A stretch of 64,000 nt of DNA, from positions 62,001 to 126,000 of the forward strand of contig CALRRO020000013.1 in the NCBI GenBank assembly GCA_943370595.1, read 5' to 3'. A model generated the notes under the pieces. It made no database searches. It was not told the DNA's origin and saw nothing but the letters and a program-made list of their open reading frames with translations. The DNA comes from Piscinibacter sp943370595. Lineage in GTDB: Bacteria > Pseudomonadota > Gammaproteobacteria > Burkholderiales > Burkholderiaceae_C. A program made the translations under genes and the position numbers. Positions 27,414 to 34,121 of the stretch are shown piece by piece (position 1 is the first letter of the stretch; every line of letters begins with the position of its first letter).

Positions 27414-29339
27414 ATGGAAACGACGACCCCTGCCGACACCCCGGGCGACGACGCGCGCGCGCGGCTGCTCGACGAGGTGGCCGCCTTGCCGGGCCTGCCC
27501 GGCGTCTACCGCTACTTCGACGCGCAAGGCGGCGTGCTCTATGTCGGCAAGGCGCGCGACCTGAAGAAGCGCGTCTCGAGCTACTTCCACAAGGACCATG
27601 GCGGCACGCGCATCGGCCATATGGTCGGCAAGATCGCGCGGCTCGAGACCACCGTGGTGCGCTCGGAAGCCGAGGCGCTGCTGCTCGAGAACAACCTGAT
27701 CAAGACGCTGGCGCCGCGCTACAACATCCTGTTCCGCGACGACAAGAGCTACCCGTACCTGAAGATCGTCTCCGGCCGCTTTCCGCGCATCGCCTACTAC
27801 CGCGGCGCGGTCGACCAGAAGCACCGCTACTTCGGGCCCTACCCGAGCGCCTGGGCGGTGAAGGAGTCGATCCAGATGCTGCAGAAGGTGTTCCGCCTGC
27901 GCACCTGCGAGGACACCGTCTTCGCCAATCGCACGCGGCCATGCCTGCTCTACCAGATCAAGCGCTGCTCCGGGCCGTGCGTGAAGCTGATCGATGAAGT
28001 CGACTACGCACGCGACGTGAGCAACGCCGAACGCTTCCTGCTCGGCGGCGAGCAGGAGGTGATGGGCGCGCTGCAGGCGCAGATGATGGCGCACGCCGAC
28101 GCGCTGCAGTTCGAGAAGGCGGCGGAGATCCGCGACCAGCTCGGCGCGCTGTCTCGCGTGCTGCACCGCCAGTCGGTCGAGGACAACAGCGCGATGACGA
28201 CGCGGGACGCCGACATCCTCGCGGTGCGCGTCGAAGGCGGCAAGGCCTGCGTCAACCTCGCGATGGTGCGCGGTGGCCGCCACCTGGGCGACCGGCCGTA
28301 CTTCCCCGCGCATGTCGAAGAGGGAACGGTGCTCGCGGGCGACGACGAATGGAGCAGCGGGCAGGGCGAGCGCCCGCTGCCGGAGGTGCAGGTGCTCGAG
28401 GCCTTCATCGCGCAGCACTACCTCGATGCGCCCGTGCCGCCACTGCTGGTGCTCAGCCACGCGGTCGACAAGGCACTGATCGAGGCGTTGTCGATGCAGT
28501 CCGGCATCCGCGTCAGCGCACAGCATCAGCCGCGCGAAGCCCGCCGCGCCTGGCTCGACATGTGCATCCAGGGTGCGCAGCTCAAGCTCGCCCAATTGCT
28601 GGCGGAGGAGGGCTCACAACAGGCCCGCACGCGCGCGCTGGTCGACGCGCTCGACCTCGCTGTCGAGAACCTCGACACCTTTCGCATCGAGTGTTTCGAC
28701 ATCAGCCACACCGCCGGCGAGGCGACGCAGGCATCGTGCGTGGTGTTCGAGAACCACCGCATGCGCAACGCCGAGTACCGCCGCTACAACATCGAAGGCA
28801 TCACCGGCGGCGACGACTACGCCGCGATGCGCCAGGTGCTGACGCGGCGCTACGCCAAGCTGGCCGAGGCCGCGAACGCCGGCACGGCGAGGCTGCCCGA
28901 CCTGGTGCTGGTCGACGGCGGCCGCGGCCAGGTGGCCATGGCGCGCGAGGTGTTCGAGGAACTCGGCCTGGACCTGGGGCTCATCGTCGGCGTCGAGAAG
29001 GGCGAGGGCCGCAAGGTCGGCCTCGAGGAACTGGTGTTTGCCGATGGCCGGCCGAAGGTCTACCTGGGGCGCGACTCCGCCGCGCTGATGCTGGTGGCGC
29101 AGATCCGCGACGAGGCGCACCGCTTCGCGATCACAGGAATGCGCGCGCGCCGTGCAAGTGTTCGCACTGGAGGCAGCCGGCTCGAGGAGATCCCCGGTGT
29201 CGGCCCGCGCAAGCGTGCGAGACTGCTGCAGCGCTTCGGCGGCGTGCGTGGCGTGGGGCAGGCGAGTGTCGACGACCTCGCCAGCGTGGACGGAATATCG
29301 CGTGAACTCGCAGAGGAGATCTATCGTGCGTTGCATTGA
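27414..29339 (+). CDS. uvrC: excinuclease ABC subunit C
   Basis: A 641-residue UvrC, making the 3' and 5' incisions of nucleotide-excision repair. Domains in order: GIY-YIG nuclease (LPGVYRYF, LYVGKARDLKKR) at about 24-100, a UVR motif for UvrB binding (ALQFEKAAEIRDQ), the RNase H-like nuclease (FDISHTAGE, LVDGGRGQ, DEAHRFAI), and a C-terminal helix-hairpin-helix pair. Length is typical. The ATG has no ribosome site but GATAAT 8 nt upstream. The next gene starts inside its 3' end. Confidence 0.96.
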   Translation: METTTPADTPGDDARARLLDEVAALPGLPGVYRYFDAQGGVLYVGKARDLKKRVSSYFHKDHGGTRIGHMVGKIARLETTVVRSEAEALLLENNLIKTLAPRYNILFRDDKSYPYLKIVSGRFPRIAYYRGAVDQKHRYFGPYPSAWAVKESIQMLQKVFRLRTCEDTVFANRTRPCLLYQIKRCSGPCVKLIDEVDYARDVSNAERFLLGGEQEVMGALQAQMMAHADALQFEKAAEIRDQLGALSRVLHRQSVEDNSAMTTRDADILAVRVEGGKACVNLAMVRGGRHLGDRPYFPAHVEEGTVLAGDDEWSSGQGERPLPEVQVLEAFIAQHYLDAPVPPLLVLSHAVDKALIEALSMQSGIRVSAQHQPREARRAWLDMCIQGAQLKLAQLLAEEGSQQARTRALVDALDLAVENLDTFRIECFDISHTAGEATQASCVVFENHRMRNAEYRRYNIEGITGGDDYAAMRQVLTRRYAKLAEAANAGTARLPDLVLVDGGRGQVAMAREVFEELGLDLGLIVGVEKGEGRKVGLEELVFADGRPKVYLGRDSAALMLVAQIRDEAHRFAITGMRARRASVRTGGSRLEEIPGVGPRKRARLLQRFGGVRGVGQASVDDLASVDGISRELAEEIYRALH

Positions 29340-29841
29340 GTCGAAAGCCGGCCTCTCGCTGGCCGCGCTGGCCCTGATGGCCCTGGTGGCCGGCTGTGCC
29401 AGCCCGCCGCCGCCCGCACCAGCGCCGGCGCCTGCACCGGCCCCGGTGGTGCGCGCGCCTGCCCCGCCGCCGCCTGCCGCTGCAGCGCCGTCGGGCCGCG
29501 TGTCGCACGCCACCAGCGAGAAGGCCTACCGGCAGGACGGCGCCCGCGCCATCTATGCGGCCTACCCCGACAGCATCTACAAGGGCAAGCTGCCGCCGCT
29601 GCTGCATGCCATCGCGGTCGTCGAGACCGAGATCGACGCCAACGGCCACGTGCGCGACGTGCGCATGATCCGCGCGCCCAGCCATGCGCCCGATGTCACG
29701 GCGCGGGTGCGCGAGCTGATCCGCAAGGCCTCGCCGCTGCCCGCACCGGCGCGCCTGGGCACGGTGAAGTACACCGAGACTTGGCTGGTCGACAAGAGCG
29801 GCAAGTTCCAGCTCGACACGCTGACCGAAGGCCAGTTGTAG
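29326..29841 (+). CDS. TonB-C-like lipoprotein
   Basis: A 171-residue lipoprotein. A GTG start at 29326 is chosen because AGAGGAG (29312-29318) is 7 nt upstream and gives a short signal peptide with lipobox LVAGC (Cys24). A Pro/Ala linker (about 26-55) follows, then a TonB-C-like domain (about 65-170) with the VVETEIDANGHVRDVRMIRAPSH block. TonB-like domains normally hang from an inner-membrane helix; here the anchor is a lipid, so ordinary energy transduction is doubtful. It overlaps uvrC by 14 nt. Confidence 0.75.
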   Translation: MRCIESKAGLSLAALALMALVAGCASPPPPAPAPAPAPAPVVRAPAPPPPAAAAPSGRVSHATSEKAYRQDGARAIYAAYPDSIYKGKLPPLLHAIAVVETEIDANGHVRDVRMIRAPSHAPDVTARVRELIRKASPLPAPARLGTVKYTETWLVDKSGKFQLDTLTEGQL

Positions 29842-29880
29842 GTCTTGCCGCGCCCGGGGCGGCAGGGCGGAGAACTTCGG

Positions 29881-29886
29881 CACAAT
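29881..29886 (+). promoter_or_regulatory. -10-like box for a leaderless pgsA transcript
   Basis: CACAAT ends exactly 6 nt before the pgsA ATG at 29893. No ribosome-binding site is visible. Confidence 0.4.
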
Positions 29887-29892
29887 CGGCCG

Positions 29893-30459
29893 ATGTTCTT
29901 CAACCTGCCGACCTTGCTGACCTGGGCGCGGATCGTCGCGATCCCGCTGATCGTCGGCTTGTTCTATCTCGAGATCGAGCCCGCCGCGCAGAACCTGATG
30001 GCGACGGTGCTGTTCGTCGTCGTCGCACTGACCGACTGGGCCGACGGCTACCTGGCGCGCCGGCTCAACATGACTTCGTCGTTCGGCGCCTTCCTCGACC
30101 CGGTGGCCGACAAGTTCCTCGTCTGTGCCGCGCTGCTGGTGCTCGTTCACCTCAACCGGTTGCACGCACTGGTCGCGCTGGTCATCATCGGCCGCGAGAT
30201 CGCCATCTCGGCACTGCGCGAGTGGATGGCGCAGATCGGCGCTTCGCGCAGCGTGGCGGTGCACATGCTCGGCAAGCTGAAGACGGTCGTGCAGATGGTC
30301 GCCATCCCGTTCCTGCTCTACGACGGGCGCCTGTTCGGCCTGATCGACACACACTGGTGGGGCACGGCGCTCATCCTCGTCGCCGCCGTGCTGACCATCT
30401 GGTCGATGGTCTATTACCTGCAGAAGGCGCTGCCGGAGATCCGCGCCAAGGCGCGCTGA
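29893..30459 (+). CDS. pgsA: CDP-diacylglycerol-glycerol-3-phosphate 3-phosphatidyltransferase
   Basis: A 188-residue inner-membrane enzyme making phosphatidylglycerol phosphate. The CDP-alcohol phosphotransferase signature D-x2-DG-x2-AR-x8-G-x3-D-x3-D is intact (DWADGYLARR then GAFLDPVADK). About five hydrophobic helices are visible. The ATG at 29893 is preferred to an in-frame start at 29845 because the family begins MFNLPNLLTxxR. The DMT transporter gene follows by 2 nt. Confidence 0.93.
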   Translation: MFFNLPTLLTWARIVAIPLIVGLFYLEIEPAAQNLMATVLFVVVALTDWADGYLARRLNMTSSFGAFLDPVADKFLVCAALLVLVHLNRLHALVALVIIGREIAISALREWMAQIGASRSVAVHMLGKLKTVVQMVAIPFLLYDGRLFGLIDTHWWGTALILVAAVLTIWSMVYYLQKALPEIRAKAR

Positions 30460-30461
30460 CG

Positions 30462-31343
30462 GTGACCGTCGACCAGCGCCTGCTGCTGCGGGCGATGCCC
30501 TGGGTGTTCGTGCTGATCTGGAGCACCGGCTTCGTGGTCGCACGTCTGGGCATGCCGCATTCGCCCGCCCTGGGTTTCCTCTCGGTGCGTTACGCGCTGT
30601 CGGTGCTGTGCTTCGTCGCCTGGATGCGCTGGTCTCGTGTCGCCTGGCCCGAGCGGGCGCAATGGCGGCCCCTGGCAATCTCGGGTGTGCTGATGCATGC
30701 CGGCTACCTCGGCGGCGTGTGGTCGGCCGTCAAGAGCGGCATGGGGGCGGGCACCGTCGCGCTGCTGGTCGGCCTGCAGCCGGTGCTGACGGCGCTCTGG
30801 CTGAGTGCCACCGCCGGCGAGCGCAGCCACGTGTCGACGCGCCAGTGGCTCGGGCTGCTGCTCGGCCTGGGCGGGCTGATCCTCGTCGTCTGGCGCAAGC
30901 TCGGCGTGGGCGAGATCACTTCAGCGAACCTGTCGCTCGCCGTCGGGGCGCTGCTGGCCATCACTGCCGGCACGCTGTACCAGAAGCGGCATGTTCGCGT
31001 GGCCGATGTGCGTGCGGCCAGCACCGTTCAGTTGATCGCCGCGTTCGTGGTCTCGGCACCGCTGGCGCTGCTGCTCGAACACGAGCCCGTGCAATGGCAT
31101 CCCGAACTGATGGTGGCGATGGCCTGGTCGGTCCTCGCGCTCACGCTCGGCGGCAGTTCTCTGCTGTACCTGCTGATCCAGCGCGGTGCGGCGACGCAGG
31201 TGACCAGCCTGCTCTACCTCGTGCCGCCATGCACTGCGGCAATGGCCTGGCTGCTGTTCGGCGAAGCCTTCACCCCGCTCATGATGCTCGGCATGGCGCT
31301 GACCGCAGCCGGTGTCGCACTGGTCGTTCGCGATGGGCGATGA
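30462..31343 (+). CDS. DMT-superfamily (EamA) transporter
   Basis: A 293-residue protein with about ten hydrophobic helices in two EamA repeats (starting near residues 10 and 155). The opening WVFVLIWSTGFVVARLG and the second-repeat LGGSSLLYLLIQRGAATQVTSLLYLVPP are typical of the drug/metabolite transporter superfamily, usually exporters of metabolites or amino acids. Substrate is unknown. A GTG at 30462, 2 nt after the pgsA stop, is taken as the start; an ATG 33 nt further on is an alternative. Confidence 0.85.
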   Translation: MTVDQRLLLRAMPWVFVLIWSTGFVVARLGMPHSPALGFLSVRYALSVLCFVAWMRWSRVAWPERAQWRPLAISGVLMHAGYLGGVWSAVKSGMGAGTVALLVGLQPVLTALWLSATAGERSHVSTRQWLGLLLGLGGLILVVWRKLGVGEITSANLSLAVGALLAITAGTLYQKRHVRVADVRAASTVQLIAAFVVSAPLALLLEHEPVQWHPELMVAMAWSVLALTLGGSSLLYLLIQRGAATQVTSLLYLVPPCTAAMAWLLFGEAFTPLMMLGMALTAAGVALVVRDGR

Positions 31344-31414
31344 CGCGCATCACGCGAGCGTGTTCGTGGCGCACCGAGGTAGCAAATGATTGCGCATAGA
31401 ATCCGCCTCCGCCC

Positions 31415-31443
31415 TTGACAGCCTCGGGGGCACGGCTTGTAAT
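31415..31443 (+). promoter_or_regulatory. strong sigma70 promoter of the HU gene
   Basis: TTGACA (31415-31420), a 17-nt spacer and TGTAAT (31438-31443). It is the best consensus promoter I see in the window and lies about 80 nt before the HU start. A TAGAAT at 31397-31402 may mark a second start. Confidence 0.75.
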
Positions 31444-31528
31444 GACCCGCGCCCGACGTACCGCGTCCTGGTGCGCGCCAGACACCCACCGAATTCCGTT
31501 CGAGAACCTATTGAGAGGGGGAAAACCC

Positions 31529-31801
31529 GTGAACAAGTCTGAATTGATCGAGCACATCGCCCGTCAGGCGGATATCTCCAAGGCTGCGGCCACGCGCGCC
31601 CTGGAAGCCATGATCGGCGGCGTGAAGCAGACGCTGAAGAAGAACAACAGTGTCTCGCTGGTCGGCTTCGGCACCTTCAGCGTCGGCAAGCGTGCCGCGC
31701 GCAGTGGCCGCAATCCGCGCACCGGCGCCACGATCAAGATCAAGGCGGCCAAGGTTCCGAAGTTCCGTCCGGGCAAGGCCCTGAAGGATGCGCTGAACTG
31801 A
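31529..31801 (+). CDS. HU-family DNA-binding protein
   Basis: A 90-residue nucleoid protein of the HU/IHF family. It starts with GTG (NKSELIEHIARQADISKAAA), preceded by GAGAGGGGG. The signature GFGTFSVGKRAARSGRNPRTG marks the DNA-clasping beta arm, and the C-terminus KVPKFRPGKALKDALN is HU-type. It bends and wraps DNA without strong sequence preference. Its strong promoter suits an abundant protein, and with no terminator before tRNA-Val the tRNA is probably on the same transcript. Confidence 0.95.
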   Translation: MNKSELIEHIARQADISKAAATRALEAMIGGVKQTLKKNNSVSLVGFGTFSVGKRAARSGRNPRTGATIKIKAAKVPKFRPGKALKDALN

Positions 31802-31816
31802 TTGCAGTGGTTCCGC

Positions 31817-31892
31817 GGGTGCTTAGCTCAGCTGGTAGAGCGGCGCCCTTACAAGGCGTAGGTCGGGGGTTCGAACCCCTCAGCACCCACCA
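31817..31892 (+). tRNA. tRNA-Val (anticodon TAC)
   Basis: A 76-nt tRNA with encoded CCA. The acceptor stem GGGTGCT pairs with AGCACCC, the anticodon loop CTTACAA gives anticodon TAC (decodes GTA/GTG), and the T arm has GGTTCGAACCC. It starts 15 nt after the HU stop codon with no terminator between. Confidence 0.97.
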
Positions 31893-31935
31893 CCGGCCCC
31901 CAGGGGCCACGCCGGCCGGCCCGCAAGGCCTGCGA

Positions 31936-31941
31936 TAGAAT
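31936..31941 (+). promoter_or_regulatory. -10 box of the ppiD promoter
   Basis: TAGAAT, which would start transcription near 31948 and so place the whole hairpin at 31952-31998 in the ppiD leader. No clear -35 is visible. Confidence 0.5.
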
Positions 31942-31951
31942 CCCGGCAGCT

Positions 31952-31998
31952 GTCCAGATCCGAAGGCGAACCGAGGTTCGCCTTTGTCGCATCTGGAC
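31952..31998 (+). promoter_or_regulatory. two-part hairpin in the ppiD 5' leader
   Basis: An outer 8-bp stem (GTCCAGAT 31952-31959 with ATCTGGAC 31991-31998) encloses an inner perfect 10-bp stem (31963-31972 with 31975-31984), with an asymmetric 3x6 internal loop between. The inner stem is followed by only TTTGTC, so a Rho-independent terminator is less likely than a structured leader or an RNA processing site. Confidence 0.6.
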
Positions 31999-32023
31999 CT
32001 CCCGTTGTCGATCGAGGCGCCCG

Positions 32024-33958
32024 ATGTTCGATTTCGTCCGCAAGCACACCCGCATCCTTCAGTTCGTGCTGGTGTTGCTCATCTTCCCGTCCTTCGTCTT
32101 CTTCGGTATCCAGGGCTACAGCCGCTTCACCGGCGGCGACAACGAGCCCGTCGCCAAGGTCGATGGGCACAACATCACCCAGGCCGAGTGGAATGCCGCG
32201 CAGCGCGAGCAGGTCGAGCGTGTGCGCCGCCAGATGCCCGGCGTCGACGTGAAGTTGTTCGACACGCCCGAGATGAAGCAGCAGGTGCTGGATGGTCTGC
32301 TGCGCGAGCGTGTGCTGCTGACCGCGGCAGAGAAGCTTCACCTCGTCACCACCAACGAAAGGCTGCAGCGCGAGCTGCTGGCCATCCCGCAGCTGGCCTC
32401 GCTGAAGAAGCCCGACGGCAGCTTCGACGTTGATGCGTACAAGGCGCTGCTCGGGGCGCAAGGCATGAGCCCCGAGATGTTCGAGACCCGCATGCGCCAG
32501 GATGCCACGCAGCGCCAGGTGCTGCAGGGCGTCGGCGCCACCGCCTTCGGCCCGGCGACCATCACCAACGCCGCCTTCGATGCCTTGCTGCAGCAGCGCG
32601 AGATCCAGGTGCAGCACTTCGACACCAAGGACTACCTCGCCAAGGTCACGCCGACCGACGCGGACCTCGAGGCCTACTACAAGGCTCCGGAGAACGCCGC
32701 GCAGTTCGAGGCGCCTGAGCAGTCGACGATCGAGTACCTGGTGCTCGACCTCGAGTCGATCAAGAAGGGCATCACCGTGCCCGAAGACGAACTGCGCAAG
32801 TACTACGCCGAGAACGAGAAGCGCTACTCGACACCGGAAGAGCGCCGCGCAAGCCACATCCTGATCAAGGCGGAGAAGAGTGCGCCGGCCGCCGAACGCG
32901 AGAAGGCCAAGGCCAAGGCCGAGCAGCTGCTCGCCGAGGTGAAGAAGGCGCCCGGCAGCTTCGCCGACGTCGCGCGCAAGAACAGCGACGACCCCGGGTC
33001 GGCGCAGCGCGGCGGCGATCTGGACTTCTTCGGTCGCGGCGCGATGGTCAAGCCTTTCGAGGACGCGGCCTTCGGCCTGAAGCGCGGCGAGATCAGCGGC
33101 GTGGTCGAAAGCGACTTCGGTTACCACATCATCCAGGTCACCGACGCCCGCGGCGGCGAGAAGAAGAGCTTCGAGCAGGTGCGCGCCGAGATCGAGGACG
33201 AGGCCAAGAAGCAGCAGGCGCAGACGCGCTTCGCCGCCGCGGCGGTCGAGTTCACCAACATGGTCTACGAGCAGTCCGACAGCCTCAAGCCGGCTGCCGA
33301 GAAGTTCAAGCTCGAAGTCCGCACCGCCAAGGACGTGAAGCGCACCCCGGCGCCCGGCGCTTCCGGCGCTTTGGCCAATGTCAAATTCCTCGAAGCCCTG
33401 TTCTCGACCGACTCGGTGAAGAACAAGCGCAACGTTGAAGCCATCGAGGTTGGGGCCAACCAGCTGGCTTCGGGCCGCGTCGTCGAACATCAGGCGGCAC
33501 GCCAGCGTCCGTTCGACGAGGTGAAGGCGTCGGTGCGCGAGAAGGTCGCTGCACGGCAGGCGGCCGCGCTGGCGCGCAAGGACGGCGAGGCCCGGCTGGC
33601 CGAACTGCAGAAGGCACCAGACACGGCACTGCAGGCCCCGACCCTCACAGTGTCGCGCACCGGAGCCACCCGGGACGTGCCGCGCGAGGTGCTCGACGCC
33701 GCATTGCGCGCACCGGGCGCCAAGCTGCCGGCCATCGTCGGCGTCGACCAGGGCACGCAGGGCTACGCCGTCGTGAAGGTCTCGAAGATCCTCCCCCGCG
33801 ATCCGGCCACCGGCGACCCGCAGCGCCTGCAGGCGCAGTTCGGGCAGGCCTGGGGCGACGCCGAGGCGCAAGCCTACTACGCCACCCTGAAGACGCGACT
33901 GAACGCCAAGACGCTGCCAGCCGCCGCCGTGGCCGCCAGCGCACCGTCGGCCAACTGA
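32024..33958 (+). CDS. ppiD: inner-membrane periplasmic chaperone PpiD (SurA-N/parvulin)
   Basis: A 644-residue PpiD. One N-terminal membrane helix (about 12-31) anchors a large periplasmic part: a SurA-like N-terminal chaperone region (about 45-220), a parvulin domain (about 268-360: RRASHILIKAEK, SFADVARKNSDDPGSAQRGGDL given here as two family blocks, and GYHIIQV), and a helical C-terminal region. It assists proteins leaving the Sec translocon. The long hairpin at 31952-31998 lies in its leader. tRNA-His follows. Confidence 0.95.
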   Translation: MFDFVRKHTRILQFVLVLLIFPSFVFFGIQGYSRFTGGDNEPVAKVDGHNITQAEWNAAQREQVERVRRQMPGVDVKLFDTPEMKQQVLDGLLRERVLLTAAEKLHLVTTNERLQRELLAIPQLASLKKPDGSFDVDAYKALLGAQGMSPEMFETRMRQDATQRQVLQGVGATAFGPATITNAAFDALLQQREIQVQHFDTKDYLAKVTPTDADLEAYYKAPENAAQFEAPEQSTIEYLVLDLESIKKGITVPEDELRKYYAENEKRYSTPEERRASHILIKAEKSAPAAEREKAKAKAEQLLAEVKKAPGSFADVARKNSDDPGSAQRGGDLDFFGRGAMVKPFEDAAFGLKRGEISGVVESDFGYHIIQVTDARGGEKKSFEQVRAEIEDEAKKQQAQTRFAAAAVEFTNMVYEQSDSLKPAAEKFKLEVRTAKDVKRTPAPGASGALANVKFLEALFSTDSVKNKRNVEAIEVGANQLASGRVVEHQAARQRPFDEVKASVREKVAARQAAALARKDGEARLAELQKAPDTALQAPTLTVSRTGATRDVPREVLDAALRAPGAKLPAIVGVDQGTQGYAVVKVSKILPRDPATGDPQRLQAQFGQAWGDAEAQAYYATLKTRLNAKTLPAAAVAASAPSAN

Positions 33959-33976
33959 AGCCGAGGTCGGCTCGGT

Positions 33977-33982
33977 TATACT
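33977..33982 (+). promoter_or_regulatory. -10 box of the tRNA-His promoter
   Basis: TATACT, ending 12 nt before the tRNA; the -35 region overlaps the end of ppiD and is weak. Confidence 0.5.
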
Positions 33983-33994
33983 CACGGGCTCTGC

Positions 33995-34071
33995 GGTGGC
34001 TGTAGCTCAGTTGGTAGAGTCCAGGATTGTGATTCCTGTCGTCGTGGGTTCGAGTCCCATCAGCCACCCCA
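33995..34071 (+). tRNA. tRNA-His (anticodon GTG)
   Basis: A 77-nt tRNA with encoded CCA and the extra 5' G(-1) that defines tRNA-His, pairing with C73 (33995 with 34068). The acceptor stem is GTGGCTG/CAGCCAC, the anticodon loop TTGTGAT gives GTG, and the T arm has GGTTCGAGTCC. A terminator follows 16 nt later. Confidence 0.97.
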
Positions 34072-34086
34072 CCGAATGAGCAGAAG

Positions 34087-34111
34087 AGCCGGGCCCAGCG
34101 CCCGGCTTTTT
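34087..34111 (+). terminator. Rho-independent terminator after tRNA-His
   Basis: A 7-bp GCCGGGC/GCCCGGC stem (34088-34094 with 34100-34106), extended by A-T, with a run of five T. It separates tRNA-His from the convergent kinase gene. Confidence 0.85.
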
Positions 34112-34121
34112 CTTGGGCGGG

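Noticed and set aside
29845..29863. TGCCGC/GCGGCA inverted repeat before pgsA as a terminator
   Set aside because: No T-run follows and the arms are only 6 bp, so a Rho-independent terminator is not supported.
31880..33985. 701-codon open frame on the minus strand opposite ppiD
   Set aside because: Leu/Arg/His-rich shadow of a well-supported ppiD gene; also crosses the ppiD leader hairpin.
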